This document shows positions 41,143 through 49,612 of a stretch of 64,000 nt of DNA, piece after piece. Below the pieces are notes generated by a model. That model worked only from the letters and a program-made list of their open reading frames with translations. It did no database searches and was not told the DNA's origin. The DNA is taken from NCBI GenBank assembly GCA_964531265.1, contig CAZHDW010000007.1:1-64000 (forward strand). Direction: 5' to 3'. The first letter of the stretch is position 1; every line of letters starts with the position of its first letter. The DNA comes from Hominenteromicrobium sp964531265. Lineage in GTDB: Bacteria > Bacillota > Clostridia > Oscillospirales > Acutalibacteraceae. Made by a program: the position numbers and the translations under genes.

Positions 41143-42297
41143 ATGAACGATATTAAGCTTGGCCTCGAGCAGGAGCTGCCGCAGCTTGACGCAGTTCCCA
41201 CACTTACACTGGACGGCGTGGAAGAGTCGCAGGCTGAGGAAAAGAAGGAAGAGCCCGTTGCTGTTGAGGAGCCCGTGCTCACAGCAGATGAGCAGAGGGT
41301 AGTGGATGAATTTGTCGACAAGATCGATATCTCAAATTCCTCTATTGTCATGCAGTACGGTGCGAGTGCACAGAAAAAAATAGCAAATTTCTCCGATACG
41401 GCGCTTGCCAATGTCCGCACAAAGGATCTTGGCGAGGTTGGCGAGGAGATTTCCGACCTTGTTGTTGAGCTCAAGGGCTTTGACGTGAACGAGGAAGAGG
41501 AAAAGGGACTTTTCGGCTTCTTCAAGAAGCAGTCCAATAAGATAGAGGGGCTTAAGGCACGCTATGACAAGGCCGAGGTCAATGTCAATAAGATAGCCGG
41601 TTCCCTTGAAAATCATCAGGTGCAGCTCATGAAGGACATTGTAATGCTTGATAAGCTGTATGAGATGAACCTTGCATACCACAAGGAGCTCTCAATGTAC
41701 ATCATTGCCGGCAAGAAGCGCCTTGAAATGGACAGAGCCGGAAAGCTTCAGGAGCTTAAGGCAAAGGCTCTGCGCACCGGCTTTGCAGAGGATGCACAGG
41801 CCGCGAATGATTTTGCACAGCAGTGCGACAGCTTTGAAAAGAAGCTGCATGATCTGGAGCTTACACGCATGGTGTCCGTCCAAATGTCTCCGCAGATACG
41901 CCTTGTGCAGAATAATGACAGGATGATGGCGGACAAAATACAGTCCACAATAGTCAACACCATTCCGCTGTGGAAGAGCCAAATGGTGCTGGCACTCGGC
42001 GTGGCACATTCTGCCGATGCCGTAAGAGCACAGCGCGAGGTTACCGATATGACGAATTCCCTGCTCAAGAAGAATGCCGAGCGTCTCAAGATGAGCACGA
42101 TAGAGACAGCAAGGGAGACTGAGCGCGGAATAGTTGACATGGAGACACTGCGCGTAACTAACCAGTCCCTCATCACAACTTTGGACGAGGTTGTAAAGAT
42201 CCAGGAGGAGGGCAAGGCACGCCGCAGAGCTGCCGAGCAGGAGCTTGGCCGTCTTGAGGGCGAGCTCAAGCAGAAGCTGCTCGATATACGTTCTTAA
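41143..42297 (+). CDS. TelA family toxic anion resistance protein
   Basis: A 384-residue soluble, mostly alpha-helical protein of the TelA/KlaA family. The family core is recognisable from YGASAQKKIANFSDTAL (near 72) through KAEVNVNKIAGSLENHQ to PLWKSQMVLALG (near 285). An acidic tail (LDGVEESQAEEKKEE) fills the first 50 residues. TelA-type proteins affect tellurite tolerance and membrane homeostasis; the mechanism is unknown. AGGAGG precedes the ATG. It is the second gene of the XpaC-TelA-LemA-TPM-HAD operon. Confidence 0.9.
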   Translation: MNDIKLGLEQELPQLDAVPTLTLDGVEESQAEEKKEEPVAVEEPVLTADEQRVVDEFVDKIDISNSSIVMQYGASAQKKIANFSDTALANVRTKDLGEVGEEISDLVVELKGFDVNEEEEKGLFGFFKKQSNKIEGLKARYDKAEVNVNKIAGSLENHQVQLMKDIVMLDKLYEMNLAYHKELSMYIIAGKKRLEMDRAGKLQELKAKALRTGFAEDAQAANDFAQQCDSFEKKLHDLELTRMVSVQMSPQIRLVQNNDRMMADKIQSTIVNTIPLWKSQMVLALGVAHSADAVRAQREVTDMTNSLLKKNAERLKMSTIETARETERGIVDMETLRVTNQSLITTLDEVVKIQEEGKARRRAAEQELGRLEGELKQKLLDIRS

Positions 42298-42367
42298 AAA
42301 ATACAAAGCGGCCGGCGAAATTCGTCGGTCGCTTGCGGTATAAAAGCAGAGAAATGGAGACAGGATC

Positions 42368-42925
42368 ATGAAAAAGAAGGAAAAGATCAGGGTAAAGGGT
42401 CGTGCGGCGGCAATCATCGGTATGGTTTTGCTGATAGTGATAAGTGTGCCGCTCGGTATGGGCTTTTCCCTTGTAAGGGAGAGAAATAAAGTGACCGAGC
42501 ACTATTTCGGCTCGAACGGCACCTATGGCCTGCTTGAGGATCTTTCCGGCTGCACCACCGAGGCTTCAAACCTTGTGACGCTTTCCGGTAAGTACCTTGG
42601 GGCTGATGATGTCAAGCTGATCGAGGTGCGAAGCGCTGCCGGACGCCTGGAGGCGGCACAGTCGCCGAGCGAAAAGGCTGGGGCATATTCCACACTGACT
42701 ATCAGCTTCAATTCGCTGTACAATGAGTTGTGCGGCATGGAGCTTTCCGAACAGGACAGTGAGTACCTTGAAGCGATATATTCGGATTACTATATGTACG
42801 TGGATCTCGTGTCCTACAGCGACTATAACATCAAGGTGGCAAGCTTCAATGAGACCTTCCGTAACGCGCCGGGCAGAAGGCTTGCCGAGCTCATGGGCGT
42901 TAAGGAGCTTGAGCCGTTTGCCTGA
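42368..42925 (+). CDS. LemA-like membrane protein
   Basis: A 185-residue protein with one N-terminal membrane helix (residues 14-34) and a helical extracytoplasmic domain with the LemA-like ending YNIKVASFNETFRNAPGRRL followed by a KELEPF tail. LemA proteins are membrane-anchored four-helix proteins that often accompany TPM-domain proteins, as here. Function unknown, likely in the envelope. AAATGGAGACAGGAT gives a fair binding site. Confidence 0.8.
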   Translation: MKKKEKIRVKGRAAAIIGMVLLIVISVPLGMGFSLVRERNKVTEHYFGSNGTYGLLEDLSGCTTEASNLVTLSGKYLGADDVKLIEVRSAAGRLEAAQSPSEKAGAYSTLTISFNSLYNELCGMELSEQDSEYLEAIYSDYYMYVDLVSYSDYNIKVASFNETFRNAPGRRLAELMGVKELEPFA

Positions 42926-42943
42926 CAGAAAGTGAGGAGCTTA

Positions 42944-43975
42944 ATGAAAAACAAAAAGAGACTTAAAAGCTGTATCACGACGCTGCTCTGTGTCGTGCTT
43001 ATCCTTGCGGCACTGCCGGTATTTGCGGCGGTACCGGCCGCACCGGAGAATTCGTATGTGCTCGACGAGGCCGATGTTATCAGCGCCTCCACCGAGAGCT
43101 ACATAAACGAGAAGAACAATGCTCTGGCCGAGGAATGCGGCGCACAGATCGCCTTTGTAGCCGTGGATTTCACCGGCAGCTACTCGATACATGACTATGC
43201 CTATGAGGTGTTCAATTCATGGGGAATAGGCGATAAGGACGAGAACAACGGAATGCTGTATGTGCTTGCCATCGGTGCGGATGACTACTATGCCCTGCCG
43301 GGTGCCGGCGTACTGGATATACTCTCCGGAAATAATCTGCAAAGCATACTGGACGACTGCATGGAGCCTGATTTTGCCGTGGGAGACTACGATTCTGCGG
43401 TAAGAAAGACTTTTGACCGTACTCTTGAGATACTTGAGGCTGAGTACGATGTTTCGTACAGCACGGGCACCGTAAACAGCGAGCGCAAGCCCGAGGGCTT
43501 TGCGGATAACACGGTGAGCGTTTCGGCTTTCTCCATAGCGGGCCGTATGTTTGACTTTGTAAGAACCGTGGTCATCATGGTCATCTTCTTTGTCGTGCTG
43601 GTGATAATTTTGAAGATCATTTTCAGTTCGCGCGGAGGCGGAGGAGGTGGCGGTAGCGGCTTTGTGAACGGCTGGATAATCGGCTCGATGTTCAACAGAA
43701 GACGTTATCCGCGCAGACCACCGCCCCCACCTATGGGTGGCCCGAGACCTCCGATGGGAGGCCCAAGGCCGCCGAGACATAATCCGCCCCCAAGAGGCGG
43801 CTTCGGCGGAAGCAGACCCGGTGGCTTCGGTGGCGGTCGTCCGAGCGGAGGCTTTGGCGGAAGCAGACCGAGCGGCGGTCGTTCGGGTGGCTTTGGCGGA
43901 GGACGCTCCGGCGGTGGCCGTTCAGGTGGCTTCGGTGGCGGCAGCTCGCGCGGAGGAGGAGCCGGAAGACGATGA
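42944..43975 (+). CDS. TPM-domain protein with a glycine-rich C-terminal tail
   Basis: A 343-residue protein: signal peptide or anchor (1-28), TPM domain (about 35-170: SYVLDEADVIS, then NSWGIGDKDENNGMLYVLAIG), a membrane helix near 205-226, and a long tail of Pro/Gly/Arg repeats (GGPRPP, GGFGGSRPG, SGGRSGGFGG). TPM proteins accompany LemA and membrane quality-control genes. The tail, about a third of the protein, would lie in the cytoplasm if the domain is outside. ATG 42944 has GTGAGGAG directly upstream; the in-frame GTG at 42932 is inside that site. Confidence 0.86.
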   Translation: MKNKKRLKSCITTLLCVVLILAALPVFAAVPAAPENSYVLDEADVISASTESYINEKNNALAEECGAQIAFVAVDFTGSYSIHDYAYEVFNSWGIGDKDENNGMLYVLAIGADDYYALPGAGVLDILSGNNLQSILDDCMEPDFAVGDYDSAVRKTFDRTLEILEAEYDVSYSTGTVNSERKPEGFADNTVSVSAFSIAGRMFDFVRTVVIMVIFFVVLVIILKIIFSSRGGGGGGGSGFVNGWIIGSMFNRRRYPRRPPPPPMGGPRPPMGGPRPPRHNPPPRGGFGGSRPGGFGGGRPSGGFGGSRPSGGRSGGFGGGRSGGGRSGGFGGGSSRGGGAGRR

Positions 43976-44625
43976 ATACATGGATATTATTCGATCTTGA
44001 CGGTACTCTGGTGGACAATAGCGAGGGTATAATTAAGAGTGCCAGATATGCGCTCGAAAGAAAGGGCTTGCCGGATGAGCCGGACAGCAGGTTGCGCAGA
44101 TTCATCGGCCCACCGCTGCACACCTCGTTTATGGAGTTTTACGGATTTTCCGAAGAGGAGGCCTTCGAATGTGTGGAGCTATACAGGGAGCGCTACAGAG
44201 TAAAGGGCGTATACGAAAGCAAGCTGTTTGAGGGAATTCGTGAAATGCTGATAAAGCTTGCGGACAGCGGAGTGAAGCTCTGTGTTTCCACCTCAAAGCC
44301 GCTTGTTTTCACCGAGTCGATATTAAAGCAGCATGGGGTTTACGAGCTGTTCACCCATATTGTCGGAGCAAATCTTGACGGCAGCATGACGGATAAGACC
44401 GAGGTTATAGAAGAAACGCTGAGACGTATCGGCGATGATAGCGCATATAAGCTCATGATAGGCGACCGCAGCTTTGATATGATCGGCGCAGGAAATTGCG
44501 GAATAGACGGCGTTGGCGTGTATTTTGGCTTTGCAGAGCCGGGAGAGCTTGAAAAAGCCGGTGCAAAATACATTGCAAATACCGTAAAGGAGCTCGAGGA
44601 GCTGCTTATAAGGACTGTAAAATAA
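43972..44625 (+). CDS. HAD family hydrolase, phosphoglycolate phosphatase-like
   Basis: A 217-residue HAD protein with motif I FDLDGTLVDN near residue 7, a small helical cap, motif II STSKP near 105, and motif IV GDRSFDMIGA near 165. Such enzymes hydrolyse small phosphate esters; the substrate is unknown. Its start overlaps the TPM stop (ATGA), so it closes the operon. Confidence 0.86.
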   Translation: MNTWILFDLDGTLVDNSEGIIKSARYALERKGLPDEPDSRLRRFIGPPLHTSFMEFYGFSEEEAFECVELYRERYRVKGVYESKLFEGIREMLIKLADSGVKLCVSTSKPLVFTESILKQHGVYELFTHIVGANLDGSMTDKTEVIEETLRRIGDDSAYKLMIGDRSFDMIGAGNCGIDGVGVYFGFAEPGELEKAGAKYIANTVKELEELLIRTVK

Positions 44626-44630
44626 AATCG

Positions 44631-44671
44631 GGTGTCGACCCTTTCCGTTCGGAAGGGTCGACACCATTTTT
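44631..44671. terminator. Bidirectional terminator between HAD and HxlR genes
   Basis: A perfect 13-bp stem (44631-44643 with 44653-44665), ATTTTT on the plus strand. It lies between convergent genes. Confidence 0.88.
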
Positions 44672-44675
44672 GCAT

Positions 44676-45002
44676 TTATTCGATTGTTTCCTTATAGGTC
44701 GTGCCCCATGCCTCCATGGAGGACATTATCGGGCGCAGCGACTCACCAAGCGGACTGAGGGAGTATTCCACTCTCGGCGGCACCTCAGCGTATACCTTGC
44801 GTATGACAAGACCGTCGCTTTCCATGGAACGCAGGCTGTCCGTCAAAACCTTCTGGCTTATGCCCTCAAGGTTCTTTTTCAGCTCATTAAAGCGCCATGG
44901 GCGGCTCAGGAGATTGCGTATTATCAGCAGCTTCCATTTGCTGCCTATCAGTGCCACTGTTGTAGCTACCGGGCATGCCGGCATGTCTTCTTTTTTCATC
45001 AT
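44676..45002 (-). CDS. HxlR family winged-helix transcriptional regulator
   Basis: A 108-residue HxlR protein: ACPVATTVALIGSKWKLLII at the start with the conserved cysteine at residue 10, the recognition region FNELKKNLEGISQKVLT, and the wing VYAEVPPRVEYSLSPLG. HxlR regulators respond to aldehydes, redox stress or small ligands and often repress themselves. The promoter dyad upstream fits this. No target gene is obvious. Confidence 0.9.
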   Translation of the reverse strand: MMKKEDMPACPVATTVALIGSKWKLLIIRNLLSRPWRFNELKKNLEGISQKVLTDSLRSMESDGLVIRKVYAEVPPRVEYSLSPLGESLRPIMSSMEAWGTTYKETIE

Positions 45003-45030
45003 GGCTTTTATCGCTCCCTAAGATAAAAAT

Positions 45031-45068
45031 ATGCTGTAATATATAGTGCAGCATTTAATTTTCTACAA
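45031..45068 (-). promoter_or_regulatory. Promoter of the HxlR gene with an operator-like dyad
   Basis: On the minus strand TTGTAG (45063-45068), 17 bp, TATATA (45040-45045). The -10 lies inside an inverted repeat, ATGCTG (45031-45036) with CAGCAT (45049-45054). Confidence 0.58.
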
Positions 45069-45073
45069 GACAG

Positions 45074-45784
45074 TTACTCCGCAGTAACTGTGCCGAGTCT
45101 GTCGGAGAACAGCCTACTGAAAAATTCCCGGTTTCCGCGGCAGATTTTGCTTTCCGGCTTAAAGGCGGCGGCGCGCTCGTTGTATTCGGCGGAAAGCTCG
45201 GCACTCGGTGCAGAAAAGCTAAGAGCCCTTGTCAGTGCCGCAAATGCATCCTCTGTACGGCCGAGAGCCGAATAACAGGCGGAAAGATCTCGACAGGCTT
45301 CAAGCTTGTTTTCGACCCAGCCGGAGCTGTTTTCGATGAAGTCATGAAGCTTTTCAGCAGCTTCGGGATAGCGTGAATGATACATCAGCTCTCTGGCGTA
45401 ATAAAACTGCTCCCTCGGCGAGAGAGTGTGCCCGGCGGCAAGCTGCTTTTCATTATATCCGGAATATCCGGAGGTTTCTGTCCGGATCACCCGAAATCGT
45501 CTTCATATGGCAAACTGCGATGTCGCTGTGGATGATATTGCCGCGCGGCTGAATGCTTTCGTGCACCGCGCCCTCCCAGATAAAGCCCATATCGCGCCGC
45601 GAAATCATCGCACCATGGGAAATCATACACCCTTGCGCCGAGATTTTCGGCGGCACTGCGAGTGTTATCCGTACTGTCGGTATCTACAACTATTATTTCA
45701 TCCATCAGTCCGCGAACGCTTGAAAGACAGCGGACGATGTTTTTTCTCGTTTTTGACTATCATGCACAGGCTTACGGTCTGCAT
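45074..45784 (-). pseudogene. Decayed family 2 glycosyltransferase with TPR-like C-terminus
   Basis: Three frames together spell a GT2 enzyme. MQTVSLCMIVKNE starts at 45784, then an indel in a six-base homopolymer (45740-45745) shifts to the frame of IVRCLSSVRGLMDEIIVVDT and on to FPWCDDFAA. At about 45592 the text jumps to GFIWEGAVHES, so roughly the acceptor-site half is deleted. A further shift near 45455, in a duplicated CCGGATAT, separates SGDPDRNLRI from NEKQLAAGHTLSPREQFYYA. Intact relatives are about 330-370 residues and modify surface or exosporium proteins. The ATG overlaps the stop of the preceding Cys-rich gene (TGATG). Confidence 0.82.
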
Positions 45785-45981
45785 CAGCTCTGAATAACAC
45801 CCGCTGTGCGCAGGGAGGCGAGCAGGGTGTTTACAGTGCCGATGACATCGGCGAGGGTGGAGTTATCCGTGAGGTCTGCAACGGCAGCGCCGCGCGGCCC
45901 TGTGGCACATACAGGTGTGCAGCAGGAACGTATGCATGCCGACCACGGGCAGTTGTCCCAACCCGGTTGATAAATATTCAT
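45784..45981 (-). CDS. Cys-rich, collapsed collagen-like (exosporium-type) protein
   Basis: A 65-residue protein with five cysteines (11, 16, 20, 21, 25), a single collagen-like triplet remnant (CATGPRG), and a C-terminus VADLTDNSTLADVIGTVNTL-LASLRTAGVI typical of the trimerisation end of spore-surface collagen-like proteins. In homologues a run of G-x-y triplets separates the two ends; here it appears reduced to about one. AAAGGAG precedes the ATG. The overlapping glycosyltransferase pseudogene would have glycosylated it. It may be a non-functional relic. Confidence 0.6.
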   Translation of the reverse strand: MNIYQPGWDNCPWSACIRSCCTPVCATGPRGAAVADLTDNSTLADVIGTVNTLLASLRTAGVIQS

Positions 45982-46121
45982 AATATGCTCCTTTCCGTAC
46001 CTCTGCGGTACATCTCAGAATATGCAGATAAGCCGAAAACGGTGCGGAGGAATCCTTTTGTGCCGCCCGGCATATATTTCTTTGAGCAAAATGAAGTTAT
46101 CCACAGGGGAGAGTGAGGAAT

Positions 46122-47231
46122 GTGAAAAGAGTCGCGGTCAGGATATCCCTTAAAGGGGCGGTGGTAAGGGCTGCTATGGCTGCGGCAGCGGCTGTATATA
46201 TATGGTGCTTTGCAGATAATCTGCTGCCGTACATACGTGAAAACGGCAGTGAGTGGGTGCTTGAGGCGGCCGGAGTCGCGGCTGTACGGGCAGCAGAGCC
46301 GTCCGAAGTGCCCGAGGAGGCGGAAAGCAGTGAGAGTACGGTGGAAAATGCCCTGCTTTCGGAGCAGGACGGAGTTTTTGACATTTGGAGTGAGCCCGAT
46401 CCCCCGGCAGTACCGGAATCGGGACGAGAAACCGGCAGGGTAGAGGTGCTCACAATGAGCAAGGGCAAGCAGGTGGATTGCTTCACCGTAAAGGACGAGA
46501 CGGGGACGGGCCTTGACCTTGAAGCCGAGTTGATGACAGCGCCGGATATAACGGTGAAAAAGGACGGTTCTCCCGTGATATTACTGTATTCCACGCACAC
46601 AACGGAATCCTATATACAGCAGGACGGAGCAGACTGGTACTATCTCGATGATCCCTTTAGAACACTCGATGCGGACAAGAGTGTGGTATCAGTGGCAGCT
46701 GCGGCCGCAAGAGTGATAGAGGAGGGCGGCTTCGGCGTGATACACGATACCACAGTGCATGACAGTCCAGCATACACCGGAAGTTATTCACGCTCTATGG
46801 AGACCATACAGAAGAATCTCAACGAGTATCCGTCGATTTCCATCACTGTGGATGTGCACAGGGACGCTTTCGGAGAGAGCGGAACCACACGCTATAAGCC
46901 GATAGCGGAGATAAACGGAAAATCGGCGGCTCAGATAATGATCCTCACGGGCTGTGACCTTTCGGAAAATCCGATATTTCCGGATTGGCGCGAAAATCTG
47001 CGCCTTGCCCTCAGAGTGCAGCAGGCCGGGGAGAGTATGTTCCCGGGGCTTTACAGGTCACTGTATTTTTGCCGAAGAAACTACAATATGCATGCAACGC
47101 ACGGTTCGCTGCTTGTGGAGGTCGGAACGGATGTGAACACGCTGAGCGAGGCGCAGTACTCCGGAAGGCTTTTGGGGGAGACCCTGCTGAAGGTTTTGAA
47201 TGAGCTTGCCGCGCAGAATGAGGCCGAATGA
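46122..47231 (+). CDS. spoIIP: Stage II sporulation protein P
   Basis: A 369-residue SpoIIP: an N-terminal anchor helix (about 8-28), a variable acidic linker to about residue 120, and the amidase/endopeptidase domain with YSTHTTESY (H159, E162), the VDVHRD segment near 247, and MHATHGSLLVEVGTDVNTL near 325. SpoIIP cleaves septal peptidoglycan during engulfment together with SpoIID and SpoIIM. The start is taken as GTG 46122, 10 bases after GGGGAG; a GTG at 46113 is too close to that site. No gpr gene is adjacent, though it often is in Bacilli. Confidence 0.92.
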   Translation: MKRVAVRISLKGAVVRAAMAAAAAVYIWCFADNLLPYIRENGSEWVLEAAGVAAVRAAEPSEVPEEAESSESTVENALLSEQDGVFDIWSEPDPPAVPESGRETGRVEVLTMSKGKQVDCFTVKDETGTGLDLEAELMTAPDITVKKDGSPVILLYSTHTTESYIQQDGADWYYLDDPFRTLDADKSVVSVAAAAARVIEEGGFGVIHDTTVHDSPAYTGSYSRSMETIQKNLNEYPSISITVDVHRDAFGESGTTRYKPIAEINGKSAAQIMILTGCDLSENPIFPDWRENLRLALRVQQAGESMFPGLYRSLYFCRRNYNMHATHGSLLVEVGTDVNTLSEAQYSGRLLGETLLKVLNELAAQNEAE

Positions 47232-47280
47232 ATAAACCTGCGGCAGCAAGGAATACTGAAAGCAAAAAGGGGATGGTAAA

Positions 47281-47565
47281 ATGCTTCGTATTCTGCGTTC
47301 AAGGGCCTTTATCACTTCGTTTTTTATGACTCTGCTGATTGTGTTGCTGATCTTCACTCTGCTCACGGTGGATGCAAGGGGACGTCGGCTGAGCTTTAAC
47401 GACACCGCGCCGCCGTTTGAAATAATATATACGGATGACAGCAGAGCGCTGCTGGATATAAACGCGTTTTCACTTGATAAGCAGCTTGATGTCACCGACG
47501 CTGTGCGGCTGTGGCATATCATAGCGGATTTCTTTTGTTTGCCGCACAGAAACTTTTTCGGATAA
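47281..47565 (+). CDS. Hypothetical membrane protein downstream of spoIIP
   Basis: A 94-residue protein with one membrane helix (ITSFFMTLLIVLLIFTLLTV, about residues 11-30) and a 60-residue outer domain (FEIIYTDDSRALLDINAFSL). AAGGGGAT precedes the ATG. It starts 49 bp after spoIIP with no terminator between, so it is likely coexpressed in the mother cell. Family not recognised. Confidence 0.68.
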   Translation: MLRILRSRAFITSFFMTLLIVLLIFTLLTVDARGRRLSFNDTAPPFEIIYTDDSRALLDINAFSLDKQLDVTDAVRLWHIIADFFCLPHRNFFG

Positions 47566-47710
47566 AAGGAGCTCATTTTTATCAAATATAGAAAAAGTTC
47601 GTGATTTCTTAACAAATGTACGTTATACTGAAGGATAAACAGATACAGTGGCAGGCTGCGGTCGTTTCTTTACGCGAGCTGAGCCGCAAAACAAAAAGAG
47701 GTTGATTTCA

Positions 47711-49594
47711 ATGGCAAAGAAACAGTTTAAAGCAGAATCCAAAAGACTTTTGGATCTCATGATCAATTCGATTTATACACACAAGGAGATTTTTCTCCGA
47801 GAGCTCATTTCCAATGCAAGCGATGCAATGGATAAGCTCTATTATAAGTCGCTCAGCGACGGCGCGACGGGTCTCAGCAGGGATGATTTCGAGATAAGAC
47901 TTGAGGCCGATAAGGACGCAAGAGTGCTGAGAATACGCGACAACGGCATCGGTATGACACAGGAGGAGCTGGATCAGAACCTCGGCGTTATCGCAAAGAG
48001 CGGCTCTTTGAAGTTCAAGTCCGAAAATGAAAAGACGGAGGACATCGACATCATCGGTCAGTTCGGCGTCGGCTTCTACTCAGCATTCATGGTAAGTGAC
48101 CATGTAAGAGTGGAGTCCAAGGCATTCGGCGAGGAAAAGGCTTATGCATGGGAGTCCGACGGTGCCGACGGCTACACCATACGTGAGTGTGAAAAGGCTG
48201 AGCACGGCACGGAGATCACTCTGCACATAAAGGACGATACGGACGACGAGAAATACGGTGAATTCCTCGACAGCTACCGTCTGCGCGGCCTCGTAAAGAA
48301 GTATTCCGATTATATCCGCTATCCGATACGCATGGAGGTCGAAAAGACCCGTGCAAAGGAGGATGCGGAAAATGAATATGAGCACTATTTCGAGCTTGAA
48401 ACTCTCAACAGCATGGTACCGCTGTGGAAGAAGAATAAGAACGAAATAAGCGATGAGGAATACAATAATTTCTATAAGGAGAAATTCTTCGACTGGCAGG
48501 ATCCCCTCAAGGTGATACATACCTCCGCTGAGGGCACCGCTACATACAATGCACTGCTGTTCATACCGGAAAAGGCCCCCATGGATTATTACTCCAGGGA
48601 CTACGAAAAGGGCTTGCAGCTCTACGCCTCCGGTGTTCTTATCATGGAAAAATGCGGAGACCTGTTGCCCGATTATTTCGGATTTGTCAAGGGACTGGTG
48701 GATTCACAGGATCTTTCCCTCAATATCTCCCGTGAAATGCTCCAGCATGACCGTCAGCTTAAGCTTATCGCAAGCCGTATCGAGAAGAAGATCGCCTCCG
48801 AATTGAAATCCATGTGCGCCAATGACCGTGAGAAGTACGAAAAGTTCTTCGAAAGCTTCGGCCTGCGCCTGAAATTCGGCATGTATGAGAATTACGGTGT
48901 GAATAAGGATGCGCTCAAGGATCTCATCCTGTTCAAGTCCTCCGAGGGCAAAATGCGCACCCTCAAGGAGTATGTAGACAGCATGAAGGAGGGTCAGGAG
49001 CACATATACTATGCCTGCGGAGACAGTGCGGAGAGAATTGCTCGCCTGCCGCAGACCGAGGCCGTGCTCGACAAGGGCTATGAGGTGCTCTACCTGACCG
49101 ATGATGTTGATGAATTTGCACTCATGGTGCTCAACGAGTACGAGGGCAAGGGCTTCAAGAATGTTTCCGCCGAGGATGCACGTGTGCAGACCGAGGAGGA
49201 GAAGGAGGCTGCAAAGCAGCGCACAGAGGAGAACAAGAGCCTTCTCGAGAAGATGCAGGATATCCTCGGCGAGCAGGTAAAGGCAGTGCGCCTTTCCACA
49301 ACGCTTAAAAATCACCCCGTATGCATCACTACGGACGGCGCGGTTTCCATGGAAATGGAAAAGGTGCTCAACTCTCAGCCCGGCATGGAGCAGCAGAAGA
49401 TCAAGGCTGAGCAGATATTGGAGATCAATGCGGAGCACGCTGTGTTTGAAACACTCAGACGCTTTGAGACGGACGAAGAGAAGCTTGAAAAATACACAAA
49501 GGTGCTTTACGATCAGGCTTTGCTGATAGAGGGCAGGGCAATAGAGGATCCGGTGTCCTATGCAAATGCCGTGGCAGAGCTGCTTGCGCAATAA
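47711..49594 (+). CDS. htpG: Molecular chaperone HtpG (Hsp90)
   Basis: A 627-residue Hsp90. The N-terminal GHKL ATPase motifs are RELISNASDAMDKL (near 31), DNGIGMT (near 79) and GQFGVGFYSAFMV (near 116). The middle domain carries SREMLQ near 340. HtpG assists folding and stress recovery. Residue length is typical of bacterial HtpG. ATG 47711 has AGAGG 9 bases upstream, so an open frame reaching to 47648 is not used. A membrane protein gene follows 18 bp downstream. Confidence 0.95.
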   Translation: MAKKQFKAESKRLLDLMINSIYTHKEIFLRELISNASDAMDKLYYKSLSDGATGLSRDDFEIRLEADKDARVLRIRDNGIGMTQEELDQNLGVIAKSGSLKFKSENEKTEDIDIIGQFGVGFYSAFMVSDHVRVESKAFGEEKAYAWESDGADGYTIRECEKAEHGTEITLHIKDDTDDEKYGEFLDSYRLRGLVKKYSDYIRYPIRMEVEKTRAKEDAENEYEHYFELETLNSMVPLWKKNKNEISDEEYNNFYKEKFFDWQDPLKVIHTSAEGTATYNALLFIPEKAPMDYYSRDYEKGLQLYASGVLIMEKCGDLLPDYFGFVKGLVDSQDLSLNISREMLQHDRQLKLIASRIEKKIASELKSMCANDREKYEKFFESFGLRLKFGMYENYGVNKDALKDLILFKSSEGKMRTLKEYVDSMKEGQEHIYYACGDSAERIARLPQTEAVLDKGYEVLYLTDDVDEFALMVLNEYEGKGFKNVSAEDARVQTEEEKEAAKQRTEENKSLLEKMQDILGEQVKAVRLSTTLKNHPVCITTDGAVSMEMEKVLNSQPGMEQQKIKAEQILEINAEHAVFETLRRFETDEEKLEKYTKVLYDQALLIEGRAIEDPVSYANAVAELLAQ

Positions 49595-49612
49595 TTTGAC
49601 CCGGAGGGTAAA

